A stretch of DNA of 33,793 nucleotides, taken from positions 1 to 33,793 of the forward strand of contig NZ_NHRY01000251.1 in the NCBI RefSeq assembly GCF_002937115.1. The letters run 5' to 3'. Below, one piece after another: positions 23,526-33,793 of the stretch. The notes beneath the pieces are model-generated. The model had not been told where the DNA came from and did not search any database. It was given only the letters and a program-made list of their open reading frames with translations. The position numbers were made by a program, and so were the translations under genes. Source of the DNA: Rhodopila globiformis. GTDB lineage: Bacteria > Pseudomonadota > Alphaproteobacteria > Acetobacterales > Acetobacteraceae. Numbering within the stretch: the first letter of the stretch is position 1; the number at the start of each line of letters is the position of its first letter.

Positions 23526-24749
23526 TCATTTGGATGATGCAGGCTCGTCCTTTTGCTTCACCGCAACCGTCGTGCCGGCGGTCAACGAATCAGCCGGGTT
23601 GGCGATAACCTCGTCGCTCGGCCGCAGCCCCGAAACGATCTCCACCGACTCGCCGTAGTCGTGGCCGATCTTGGCCGGGATCAACGCGACTTTGTTGTCG
23701 CGCACCACCGCGACCTGCAGCCCCTCCTTACGGAACAGCAGCGCATTCGCCGGCAACGTCACCGACTTGCCGGAGGTCGGAAGCATGAACTGGACATGCA
23801 CATAGGAGCCGGGCAGCAGCTTCTCGTCTTTGTTCGGAACGTCGACCTCGACCAGCAGGGTATGCGACGCTTGGTCGATCGCGTTGGCGGTGCGGGTCAG
23901 CACGCCCTTGAACACCTGCCCCGGATATTCATCCAGCGTCACGTCCGCGACCAGGCCGGGACGCATCGCCGGCGAATAGGTCTCGGGCACCGAAACATAG
24001 ATACGCAACCAGTTGATGGCGACCAGGTGGAACAGTTCGCGGCCGGACTGGGCGTTGCCGGCGGCGATCAGCGCGCCGACGTCGATGGTCCGTGCGGTGA
24101 TGATGCCATCGAACGGCGCCTCCACCCGTTCGAACGACTGCATCTTCTCCAGCCGCTCCACGGCGGCCTGACGTGACTGGACCTCGGCCCTGGCGACGCC
24201 CAGCGCGCTGACCGCGGCATCGCGATCCGCCACCGAGGCGACAAACGTCTGCACCAGCTTTTCCTTCCGCTGCGCCGTGACGACGGCGAGATCCAGCGCC
24301 GCCTTGGCGTTGTTCAGATCGGCCCGGGCTTGGCGCAACTGGTCGTCCACTTCCGGCGTGTCGATCTCCGCCAGCAGGTCGCCGCGCTTCACATGGGCGC
24401 CGATATCGACGTACCATTTCTTCAGGTAGCCGTTCGTCCGCGCATAGATCGCGGTGTCGCTGAACGCCTGCATGTTGCCGGGCAGCACCAGCTTCACGTC
24501 GGGCGCGCCGGGCTTCGGATGGATCACCTCGACCGTTGGCACTGCGGCCGCGTTCGTGGCGCGCGCCAGCGTCTGCTCATCGACGGCGCGGTCGCGGATG
24601 CCGACGAAGATTCCAATGCCCAGCGCCACGAGCAGGCCGGCGCCCACCACCGGGCCGATCCAGCGGGACTTGCGCGCCGGCGCGGGTTCGGGCGCGGGAC
24701 TTCGTTGGACGACGGGATGATCCAGCTCTTGCAGGTCGTTGGGAGGCAT
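23526..24749 (-). CDS. RND efflux system periplasmic adaptor (membrane fusion protein)
   Basis: A 407-residue HlyD/AcrA-type adaptor. An N-terminal membrane anchor (WIGPVVGAGLLVALGIGIFVGI) is followed by the barrel-sandwich halves (VLPGNMQAFSDTAIYARTNGYLKKWYVDIGAHVKRGDLLAEID and FERVEAPFDGIITARTIDVGALI), an alpha-helical hairpin between them (DDQLRQARADLNNAKAAL...EVQSRQAAVERLEKM), a beta-barrel and the membrane-proximal domain ending in VEIVSGLRPSDEVI. It links the RND pump to an outer-membrane channel. The ATG at 24749 with GGAG eight bases upstream is chosen over 24782 and 24806, which would overlap the pump gene. It is 22 bases downstream of the pump in the same operon. Confidence 0.9.
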   Translation of the reverse strand: MPPNDLQELDHPVVQRSPAPEPAPARKSRWIGPVVGAGLLVALGIGIFVGIRDRAVDEQTLARATNAAAVPTVEVIHPKPGAPDVKLVLPGNMQAFSDTAIYARTNGYLKKWYVDIGAHVKRGDLLAEIDTPEVDDQLRQARADLNNAKAALDLAVVTAQRKEKLVQTFVASVADRDAAVSALGVARAEVQSRQAAVERLEKMQSFERVEAPFDGIITARTIDVGALIAAGNAQSGRELFHLVAINWLRIYVSVPETYSPAMRPGLVADVTLDEYPGQVFKGVLTRTANAIDQASHTLLVEVDVPNKDEKLLPGSYVHVQFMLPTSGKSVTLPANALLFRKEGLQVAVVRDNKVALIPAKIGHDYGESVEIVSGLRPSDEVIANPADSLTAGTTVAVKQKDEPASSK

Positions 24750-24771
24750 CAACGGAATCTCCAGAGAGTCG

Positions 24772-27700
24772 TTACTGCGCATGATGCACCAGCGCACGGT
24801 CGGCACGGGACTTGGCGGCGGATCGACGGCCGTGCAGCAGCGCGAACAGGGCCGGGACGAAGACCAGCGTGGCGACGGTTGCCAGCATCAGCCCGCCGAT
24901 GACGGCGCGGCCCAGCGGCGCGTTCTGCTCGCCGCCCTCGCCAAGGCCGAGCGCCATCGGGATCATGCCGATGATCATCGCCAGCGCGGTCATCAGCACC
25001 GGCCGGAACCGGGTGAAGCCGGCCTCGATCGCCGCCCGCACCGCGTTGCTGTGCTCGGTCAGCCGTTCCCTTGCAAACGAAACCACAAGGATGGAGTTGG
25101 CGGTCGATACGCCCATGCACATGATCGCGCCCATCAGCGCCGGAACGCTGAGCGTGGTGTTGGTGAAGAACAGGCACAGGACGATCCCGCCAAGCGCCGC
25201 CGGCAGTCCCATGATGATGATGAACGGATCCAGCCAGGACTGGAAGTTCACGACGATCAGCAGGTAAACCAGCAGAATCGAGAACGCGAGGCCGCTCAGC
25301 AGGTTGACATAGGATTTCTGCATCGTCTCAAGCTGGCCGCGGATGGACAGGAACGTGCCGCGCGGCAGCATTTTTTCTGAATCGTGAACAATTTTCTCGA
25401 CATCCGCCCCGGCGGCGCCCAGGTCGCGGCCCTGCACCGAGGCGTAGATGTCCACGACGCGGCGGATGTTGTAGTGATCGACCGCCGCCATTTCCTCCGA
25501 CCGCTTGATGGTCGCGTAATCCGCCAGCACGCCGCCCTTCGCCGCGGTGGGCGAGGTGATCGGGATATTCTGCAGATCCTGCAGCGATTGTATCCGGTAC
25601 TGCGGTGTCTGCGCCGCGAGCGTATAGTTGACGCCGTTGTGCCTGTTCAGGAAGAACATCGGCGCCGTCTGGGAACTGCCGCTGAGCACGGCCAGCAGGC
25701 TGTTGGCGACGTCGGCCTCGGTGACCCCGCCTTCCTGCGCCTTGGTGCGGTCGACGTTCACTTCGAAGTTCGGGTAGTCGAAATCCTGCTGGATGTGGGC
25801 ATCGACGATGCCGGGCACATGGCGGATCTTGTTGAGGATATGGATCGCGACGTTACGGCTGGCCAGGATATCCCGGCCTTCGATCCGGATATCAATCGGC
25901 GCCGGCAGGCCGAAGTTCAGCACCTGCGTAACGATGTCGGCCGGCAGGAAATTGAACGTCACGCTGGGGAATTCGTGCGGCAGCACCTGGCGCAGCCGGG
26001 CGATGTAACCGTCCGTCGGCCGGTGATCCGGCTTCAGCGTCACCATGATGTCGGCGTCCGACGTGCCGATGACGCCGGAGATCGAATGCGTCAGGTTGAT
26101 CGTGCTGTAGGGCAGGCCGATGTTGTCGGTGATCGTCTCGATCTGGCCCGCGCCGACCTCGCGGCGGATCGTCGCCTCGACCAGGTCGCAGATGCGCGCG
26201 GTCTCCTCGATCCGCAGCCCGGACCTGGCGCGCATGTGCAGCACAAACCGGCCGCTGTCGGTTTCCGGAAAGAAGTTCTGTCCGAGCCAGGGCACCAGCC
26301 CGAGCAGGCACAGGACGCCGCCAAGGAAGGCCGGAATGAACACCCGCCGGTGGATCACGAAGTAGGTGAGCAGGCGGTGGTATTTCTGCCGCACGCGCTC
26401 GAACCGGCGCTCGAAGCCGCGCTGGAAGCGCACGAACGGATTGCGCGTCGGCGGCTCGCCGTGCGGCTTGGCGCGCAGCAGGTACAGCGCCAGCGTCGGC
26501 ACCAGCGTGCGCGACAGCACGTAGGAGGCCAGCATGGCGAACACCACGGCTTCCGCCAGCGGCACGAACAGGTAGCGCGCCACGCCGCCCAGCATGAACA
26601 TCGGCACGAAGACGATGCAGATGCACAGGGTGGAAACCAGCGCCGGCACGGCGATCTGCGCCGCGCCCTCCAGGATCGCGCTGCGCAGGCCGAAACCTTC
26701 CTCCAGGTAGCGCTCCATGTTCTCGATCGTGACGGTGGCGTCATCGACCAGGATGCCGACGGCCAGGGCGAGGCCGCCGAGCGTCATGATGTTGATGGTC
26801 TGGCCGAGGAATCCCAGGATGATGATCGAGGTGAAGATCGACAGCGGGATCGACACCGCGATCAGCAGGGTGCTGCGCCAGCTGCCGAGGAACAGCAGGA
26901 TCATCGCCGCGGTCAGGCAGGCGGCGAGGATCGCCTCGCGCACCACGCCGGAGATCGCCGCCTTCACGAAGACCGACTGGTCGGACAGCGGCTGGATCTT
27001 CAGCTCCGGCGGCAGGGTCTGCCTGACCCGCGGCAGGACCTTGCGGATGCCTTCGACGACGTTGATGGTCGAGGCATTGCCGGCCTTGAGGATGTTCATC
27101 AGCACGCCGCGCCGTCCGTCCGCCCGGGCGATGTTGGTCTGCGGCTGGAATCCATCGGCGACCGAGGCGACGTCGCGCAGATAGATCGTTGCGTTGCCGA
27201 CGCGCTTGATCGGCAGGTCCCGCAGCTGTTCCAGCGTTTCGGGCGCGGCGTTCAGCCGGATGTCGTATTCGAACTCGGAGATCTTGGCGGTGCCCGTCGG
27301 CAGCACGAGGTTCTGTTTTGCCAGCGCGTCGAGCACGTCGTTGGGCGAGAGGTTCTTCTGCTGCAGCAGGGTCGGATCGAGATTGACCACGACCTGCCGC
27401 ATCTTGCCGCCGTAGGGGTAGGGGATGACGGCGCCGGGCACGGTCACCAGCTGCGGGCGGGCGAAGTTGAGGGCGAGGTCGTTGAGCCGCGATTCCGACA
27501 GCGTATCGCTGGACAGGCCAAGCTGCAGGATCGGCACGCTGGAGGCGCTGTAGTTCATCACCAGCGGCGGCTCGGTACCGGGTGGCATGCCGCGCAGGAT
27601 CGTCTGTGACGCGGCGGTGACCTGGGCGTTGGCGGTGTCGAGGCTGGCGCCCGGCTGCAGGAAGATGCGGACGATCGCGATGCCGGGGTAGGTGGTGGAC

Positions 27701-27945
27701 TCGATGTGCTGGATGTTGTCGACCAGGGTGGTCAGCACCCGTTCGTAAACCGTCGTTATCCGGCCTTCCATTTCCTCCGGGTTCAGGCCGTTGTAGTGCC
27801 AGCCCACGGCGATGACCGGGATGTCGATGTTGGGGAAGATGTCGGTCGGGGTGCGCAGGATCGCCAGCGGCGTCATGATCAGGATGAGCAGCGCCAGGAC
27901 GATGAAGGTGTAGGGCCGATCGAGGGCGAGGCGAACAATCCACAT
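24772..27945 (-). CDS. RND family efflux transporter permease
   Basis: A 1057-residue proton-driven pump of the AcrB/HAE superfamily. The start MWIVRLALDRPYTFIVLALLILIMTPLAILRTPTDIFPNIDIP is the usual first transmembrane helix and porter entry. The proton relay aspartates are present in GILVDDATVTIENMERYLEEG, and the typical segments SIPLSIF, GLALAVG and the second-half LIVVNFQSWLDPFIIIMGLPAALGG and AIMCMGVSTANSILVVSFARERL are clear. GGAGAG stands upstream of 27945. The pump gene comes first and the adaptor second, the reverse of the usual order; no outer-membrane channel gene or local regulator is next to them. Substrate cannot be inferred; hydrophobic compounds are typical. Confidence 0.93.
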   Translation of the reverse strand: MWIVRLALDRPYTFIVLALLILIMTPLAILRTPTDIFPNIDIPVIAVGWHYNGLNPEEMEGRITTVYERVLTTLVDNIQHIESTTYPGIAIVRIFLQPGASLDTANAQVTAASQTILRGMPPGTEPPLVMNYSASSVPILQLGLSSDTLSESRLNDLALNFARPQLVTVPGAVIPYPYGGKMRQVVVNLDPTLLQQKNLSPNDVLDALAKQNLVLPTGTAKISEFEYDIRLNAAPETLEQLRDLPIKRVGNATIYLRDVASVADGFQPQTNIARADGRRGVLMNILKAGNASTINVVEGIRKVLPRVRQTLPPELKIQPLSDQSVFVKAAISGVVREAILAACLTAAMILLFLGSWRSTLLIAVSIPLSIFTSIIILGFLGQTINIMTLGGLALAVGILVDDATVTIENMERYLEEGFGLRSAILEGAAQIAVPALVSTLCICIVFVPMFMLGGVARYLFVPLAEAVVFAMLASYVLSRTLVPTLALYLLRAKPHGEPPTRNPFVRFQRGFERRFERVRQKYHRLLTYFVIHRRVFIPAFLGGVLCLLGLVPWLGQNFFPETDSGRFVLHMRARSGLRIEETARICDLVEATIRREVGAGQIETITDNIGLPYSTINLTHSISGVIGTSDADIMVTLKPDHRPTDGYIARLRQVLPHEFPSVTFNFLPADIVTQVLNFGLPAPIDIRIEGRDILASRNVAIHILNKIRHVPGIVDAHIQQDFDYPNFEVNVDRTKAQEGGVTEADVANSLLAVLSGSSQTAPMFFLNRHNGVNYTLAAQTPQYRIQSLQDLQNIPITSPTAAKGGVLADYATIKRSEEMAAVDHYNIRRVVDIYASVQGRDLGAAGADVEKIVHDSEKMLPRGTFLSIRGQLETMQKSYVNLLSGLAFSILLVYLLIVVNFQSWLDPFIIIMGLPAALGGIVLCLFFTNTTLSVPALMGAIMCMGVSTANSILVVSFARERLTEHSNAVRAAIEAGFTRFRPVLMTALAMIIGMIPMALGLGEGGEQNAPLGRAVIGGLMLATVATLVFVPALFALLHGRRSAAKSRADRALVHHAQ

Positions 27946-28092
27946 AACGGGCCGTTTCTCTCCGTGGGTTACCGACGCTGGTCCTGGGGCCGAGATGGAA
28001 CCACCCGGCAACCGGTGTGGCCTTTGATCTTGGTCTAATATTCACAGCAGGAGCTTCCGGAGACAAGTGCCGGGCCGCCGGGCTCGCGAAGT

Positions 28093-28148
28093 GTAACTCT
28101 TTGTTACGGTCCATTTAGATTACAAACGAAATGCTTTCGTCGTGACAA
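28093..28148 (-). promoter_or_regulatory. Candidate promoter and operators of the RND operon
   Basis: On the minus strand TTGTCA (28143-28148) and TGTAAT (28119-28124) are 18 bases apart, a good sigma-70-like pair. The spacer contains the palindrome ACGAAA-TGC-TTTCGT (28126-28140), and just downstream of the expected start lies GTAAC-TCTTT-GTTAC (28093-28107). Either could bind a dimeric repressor such as a TetR- or MarR-type regulator encoded elsewhere. The implied leader is about 165 bases. Confidence 0.4.
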
Positions 28149-28214
28149 AACCTGCAATGAAGCGCTGTTTTTCCATGTCCGGAACCGCCGGACGGTCGTT
28201 GCAAACGGGTCTTC

Positions 28215-28748
28215 ATCGTCATGGCCGGCGAAAGCCTCATTGGCGTTAAAATAGCGGGCGGACGGCGCGATCGTTGCCGTATCGTCATGGTTTGGACAAG
28301 CCGCATAGGCGCTAACATAACCGGGAATAGGGCGTGGTCGTCTCCCTATCGTCATGGCCGGGCGTGTCCCGGCCATCTGCGCTTCGACGGTAGGGGGCGG
28401 ATGGCCGGGACACGCCCGGCCATGACGGGGAGGCAATGGACCTGGCCCTGTCGCTCCATGTTACAGCAGACCGCAGGTTGGTTGAGACACGGCGACGGCG
28501 CACCTCACTCGTCATGGCCCGGCTTGTCCGGGCCACCTATTCCAGCACGTGTGCCGCGACAGGTGGCCCGGACAAGCGGGGCCATGACGATGAAGACAGG
28601 CCGTCTGCGTCTCAACCAACCTGCGGTCTGCTGTAGCGCCCATGCGGACAAGCCGGGCCATGACGGGGCAGCATGTGCTGGCGGCGATGGCCTGGACAAG
28701 CCGGGCCACGACGCGGCAACAGGCAGCCCAATTTAGCGCCAATGCGAG
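28215..28748. repeat. Family A repeat array (two complete cores plus degenerate parts)
   Basis: Complete core 28350-28427: 28-bp perfect arms, each a TGGCCGGG/CCCGGCCA hairpin between CGTCA and TGACG. Complete core 28510-28589: 29-base arms with one mismatch, enclosed by a perfect 26-bp outer pair (28463-28488 and 28609-28634). Degenerate halves lie at 28215-28295 and 28640-28712 (GGACAAGCCGGGCCATGACG). The whole array is bracketed by CATTGGCGTTAAAAT (about 28238) and its imperfect complement (about 28731-28745), the outer arms seen in A1. Confidence 0.85.
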
Positions 28749-29066
28749 ACGACTTGCCAGCGCGGCGCCAACAGAAGCTCGGTGCCGGCGGCTTGCCGCT
28801 CCGGCGGTGGAAGATCGGGATATGCATAAATGATGACGGATTGGTAGGCTGCGCCTACTGGTCAGTCAAGACTCCGAACCGGCAGCATTGCGTAGCGGCA
28901 TGGTTGGTATGCGGCGCCGTTTCCAACGGCGAAGAGCACGGAAAACCCCGCTGATTCCCCCGCCCTCACGCTTGCCCGCCCGAACGTGATGGGCTAGCAA
29001 GCGCCCCACCTTCCGGGCAGCCATTCCCGGCCCTCGCCATGCGTGGTGGCCCGGTAGGCTCCGTAA

Positions 29067-30065
<999 letters not shown>

Positions 30066-30077
30066 GGAAACCAGCTT

Positions 30078-31274
<1,197 letters not shown>

Positions 31275-32150
31275 ATGTCCGTCCTTGTTGACGCCAACAC
31301 CAAGGTCATCTGCCAGGGCTTCACCGGCGCGCAGGGCACCTACCACTCCGAGCAGGCGATCGCCTACGGCACGAAAATGGTCGGCGGCGTGACCCCGGGG
31401 AAGGGCGGCATGACGCACCTGAACCTGCCGGTGTTCGACACGGTGTGGGACGCGCGGGAGAAGACCGGCGCCGACGCCTCGGTGATCTACGTCCCGCCGC
31501 CGTTCGCCGCGGACGCGATCCTGGAGGCGATCGACGCGGAAATCCCGCTGATCGTCTGCATCACCGAGGGCATCCCGGTGCTGGACATGGTGAAGGTGAA
31601 GCGGGCACTGGCTGGCTCGAAGTCCCGCCTGATCGGGCCGAACTGCCCCGGCGTGATCACCCCCGGCGCCTGCAAGATCGGCATCATGCCGGGCCACATC
31701 CATCGCCGCGGCAGTGTCGGCATCGTGTCCCGCTCGGGCACGCTGACCTATGAGGCGGTGGCGCAGACCACGGCGACCGAACTGGGCCAGACCACCTGCG
31801 TCGGCATAGGCGGCGACCCGGTGAAGGGCACCGACTTCATCGACGTGCTGGAGATGTTCCTGGCCGATCCCGAGACGAAGCAGATCGTCATGATCGGCGA
31901 GATCGGCGGCCAGTCCGAGATCGACGCGGCCGAGTTCCTGGCGAAGAACCCTGTGAAAAAGCCGACCGTCGGCTTCATCGCCGGCGCCACGGCGCCTCCC
32001 GGCCGCCGCATGGGGCATGCCGGCGCAGTGATCAGCGGCGGCAAGGATACCGCGGCGGCGAAGATGGAGGCGATGCGCGCCGCCGGCATCCACGTCGCCG
32101 ACAGCCCCGCGGCGCTGGGCAGCACGATGGTCAAGGTGCTGAAGGGGTAG
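31275..32150 (+). CDS. sucD: Succinate-CoA ligase, alpha subunit
   Basis: A 291-residue CoA-binding subunit. [15 protein letters not shown] and the GGVTPGKGG loop bind Co[12 protein letters not shown] and [10 protein letters not shown] are family signatures; the phosphorylated histidine is His248 in [15 protein letters not shown]. Begins immediately after the sucC stop. In many alphaproteobacteria sucA and sucB (2-oxoglutarate dehydrogenase) follow; here the block ends and an opposing pentapeptide-repeat gene comes next after 116 bases, so those genes must lie elsewhere. Confidence 0.97.
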   Translation: MSVLVDANTKVICQGFTGAQGTYHSEQAIAYGTKMVGGVTPGKGGMTHLNLPVFDTVWDAREKTGADASVIYVPPPFAADAILEAIDAEIPLIVCITEGIPVLDMVKVKRALAGSKSRLIGPNCPGVITPGACKIGIMPGHIHRRGSVGIVSRSGTLTYEAVAQTTATELGQTTCVGIGGDPVKGTDFIDVLEMFLADPETKQIVMIGEIGGQSEIDAAEFLAKNPVKKPTVGFIAGATAPPGRRMGHAGAVISGGKDTAAAKMEAMRAAGIHVADSPAALGSTMVKVLKG

Positions 32151-32266
32151 TTCGCCGGATGGCCGGTATCGGGTCCGGGTGAAGGACCTGACACCGGCAT
32201 ATCCTGCAGGGCTTGGCTTGGCGGCCGGGCCCTGCGTTGCTCATGGATCCCAGCCTCACCGTTGTG

Positions 32267-33595
32267 TCAGGGGCTTGCCGCCTCCTCCTCCAGGCCAACG
32301 CACCCGCTCAGGTCGGCGCCGTGTAGTTTCGCCCCGGCCAGCTTGGCCCCTCGCACCACTGCCTCGCACAGCGACGCCCGGGAGAAATTGGCGTCTCGCA
32401 GATCCGCCTGGCTGAGGTCTGCTTTCATCAGGCGTGCCTGAACAAGCTCGGCGCCGGTGAGGCATGCCCCGGTCAACCGCGCCTGGGTCAGGTTGGTCGG
32501 CCAGTCCCAGCGCTCACCGATGGGCAGCGGAGCGGCGCGCACCTCCGCCATGATGGCAGACTCGAGGATCGCTCGCTCCAGTTGTGCCCCTTCCAGGACA
32601 GCGCCTGTCAGGTTGGCCATGCGCCCATCCACCAGCGACAAGTCTGCCATCGACAGCGACGCGCCGGACAGATTGGTGCCCCGCAGCACGGCACCTCGGA
32701 GGACCGCAGCGCCAAGATCCATTCCACGCAGATCGGCCCCCGTGAGATCGACGCCGGTCAGGTCCGCCCGCACGCCCGACCGGCCCTTGCTGTCGATCCA
32801 CACTGTGTGGCGCCTGATGATGTCGAGGATATCGGCCTTCAGCGGTCGCGGCACGGCGACGTCCTTCAGATCAGCCTGGCTGAGGTCAACGTCATCCAGC
32901 AGGACACCCAGCAGGCTGGCCCGCCTGAGCACGGCGGATATCATGATCGCCCGGTTCAGGGTCGCGCCGTCCAGCACGGCGCCTGCCAGGTTGGCACCGG
33001 TCAGGTCGGCCCCGTGCAGATTGGCGCCGGTCAGGTCGGCCTTGGCCATGTTGGCATGGGCCAGCGTGGTGTTGCTGAGGTTGGCATCGCGCAGGTCAGC
33101 CCGCTTGACCATCGGATTTGCCGCGTTGGCATTGCGCGGGACCGCGCCGCTGGCGGCGGCGCCCTGCATGGGCGTGCCCCTGTCGGGATGGCTGTGCCGC
33201 AGATCGCCACTGTTGGCAGCCATCAGCAATCCCTCGCGCAGATCAACGCGCGTCAGGTCGGCGCGGACCAGGATGGCATCGCGCAACGTGATGCCGCGCA
33301 AATCGGCACCCTCCAGCCTGGCGCCGGTCAGGTCGGCGCCGGTCAGGTCGGCACCGAACAGGTTGGCCCGGCGCAGGTCGGTTCCCCTCAGGTTGGCCTG
33401 CCGCAGGCGGACGCCGCTGAGGTCCGCCTCGACCAGGCAGCGGCCGGAAAGATCCAGCCCGGAGGCGTCCATGAACTTCAGGCAGGCGCGCCGGCCGCCG
33501 GGGTTGCGGTTGAAGAACGTCTTGTGCTGGTCGAGGATGGTCCTCAGCTCGACCTCACCGATGCGTCTCGTTTCAGGTCCGCCTGGTCGCGCCAT
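32267..33595 (-). CDS. Pentapeptide-repeat protein with non-repeat insertions
   Basis: A 442-residue protein built mainly of A(D/N)LxX pentapeptides (for example ADLTGADLTGARLEGADLRG), which should form a right-handed quadrilateral beta-helix. The first 45 residues (GEVELRTILDQHKTFFNRNPGGRR) form a helical cap, followed by about four repeat blocks separated by insertions: one with HSHPDRGTPMQGAAASG, one with PLKADILDIIRRHTVWIDS and one with APLPIGERWDWPTN. The ATG at 33595 is chosen; the frame stays open upstream to an ATG at 33733, whose 46 extra residues are not repeat-like. Function is unknown: some relatives mimic DNA and protect gyrase, others only scaffold. Convergent with sucD. Confidence 0.85.
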   Translation of the reverse strand: MARPGGPETRRIGEVELRTILDQHKTFFNRNPGGRRACLKFMDASGLDLSGRCLVEADLSGVRLRQANLRGTDLRRANLFGADLTGADLTGARLEGADLRGITLRDAILVRADLTRVDLREGLLMAANSGDLRHSHPDRGTPMQGAAASGAVPRNANAANPMVKRADLRDANLSNTTLAHANMAKADLTGANLHGADLTGANLAGAVLDGATLNRAIMISAVLRRASLLGVLLDDVDLSQADLKDVAVPRPLKADILDIIRRHTVWIDSKGRSGVRADLTGVDLTGADLRGMDLGAAVLRGAVLRGTNLSGASLSMADLSLVDGRMANLTGAVLEGAQLERAILESAIMAEVRAAPLPIGERWDWPTNLTQARLTGACLTGAELVQARLMKADLSQADLRDANFSRASLCEAVVRGAKLAGAKLHGADLSGCVGLEEEAASP

Positions 33596-33793
33596 TGCTA
33601 TGCTCGGCACCCCGATCGCCACTGATTGGCGGTCACCATGACAGTTCCAGGTTAATGATTGATTAACCCACATTTGCCGACCAAACGCCAACTTAGCGTA
33701 ACGAACGGTCCGAAAACCGGAGAAATCCGCCATTCATCCCGCCGGAATTTTTTGTAGTGCCATAATTTCACGGAACCCTCTTGACGACTCGGC
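33596..33793. other. Upstream region of the pentapeptide-repeat gene
   Basis: No gene is supported beyond a possible N-terminal extension of the pentapeptide protein to 33733. The last 60 bases are less GC-rich, and CTCTTGACG (33777-33785) resembles a -35 element pointing out of the window. Confidence 0.35.

Noticed and set aside
25384-27609. A 741-codon open frame on the plus strand
   Set aside because: It mirrors the RND permease and shows only Asp/His/Arg-rich antisense composition.
28215-28748. Possible CRISPR array because of several similar units
   Set aside because: The units are long palindromes of unequal spacing without unique spacers, and no cas gene is present.

Overview
High-GC (roughly 65-70 %) chromosomal DNA with alphaproteobacterial gene content: zapE, mdh-sucC-sucD, a DauA-like FAD oxidase, malonyl-CoA decarboxylase and bifunctional NnrE/NnrD. 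I infer Rhodospirillales, probably Acetobacteraceae, from composition and gene style; no rRNA or other phylogenetic marker is present to prove it. No tRNA, rRNA, CRISPR array or phage module is visible. The only transposase is the N-terminal end of an IS5-family enzyme cut off by the left window edge.

Layout. 1-8 kb: IS5 end, MBL-fold hydrolase, epoxide-hydrolase-like enzyme, UPF0158 protein, DauA-like oxidoreductase, OmpA-like lipoprotein, a repeat-filled gap (4.87-5.81 kb) and a DUF2786/DUF7168 protein with an unrecognised N-terminal half. 7.9-12.5 kb: UPF0324 (YeiH-like) exporter divergent from a SARP/BTAD-TPR regulator, then an orphan AapJ-like amino-acid binding protein. 13.3-20.9 kb, minus strand: an inositol-monophosphatase/ADP-ribosylglycohydrolase fusion, a 2OG-Fe(II) oxygenase, nnrED and malonyl-CoA decarboxylase form a tight operon, followed by a hybrid histidine kinase whose membrane domain keeps the ethylene-binding residues of plant ETR1. 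21-33.8 kb: zapE, a frameshifted small gene overlapping an Xre-type gene, an RND efflux pair, mdh-sucC-sucD, and a pentapeptide-repeat protein.

Most of the larger gaps contain dispersed palindromic repeats. Two families (called A and B here) share the ends CGTCA...TGACG and the same predicted fold: a closing stem and three helices meeting in a four-way junction, with stems that change between copies while keeping complementarity. There are at least eight copies in 34 kb, all intergenic, mainly at convergent gene ends. Two further families (C, 98 bp with terminal inverted repeats; E, with a 43-bp perfect inverted repeat) share the same gaps.

How the genes fit together: mdh-sucCD is the TCA-cycle block, normally next to zapE in this class but separated here by 7 kb carrying the RND pump and repeats. 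The NnrED plus IMPase-ARH operon suggests repair or recycling of damaged NAD/ADP-ribose metabolites. The rest looks like ordinary accessory chromosome.
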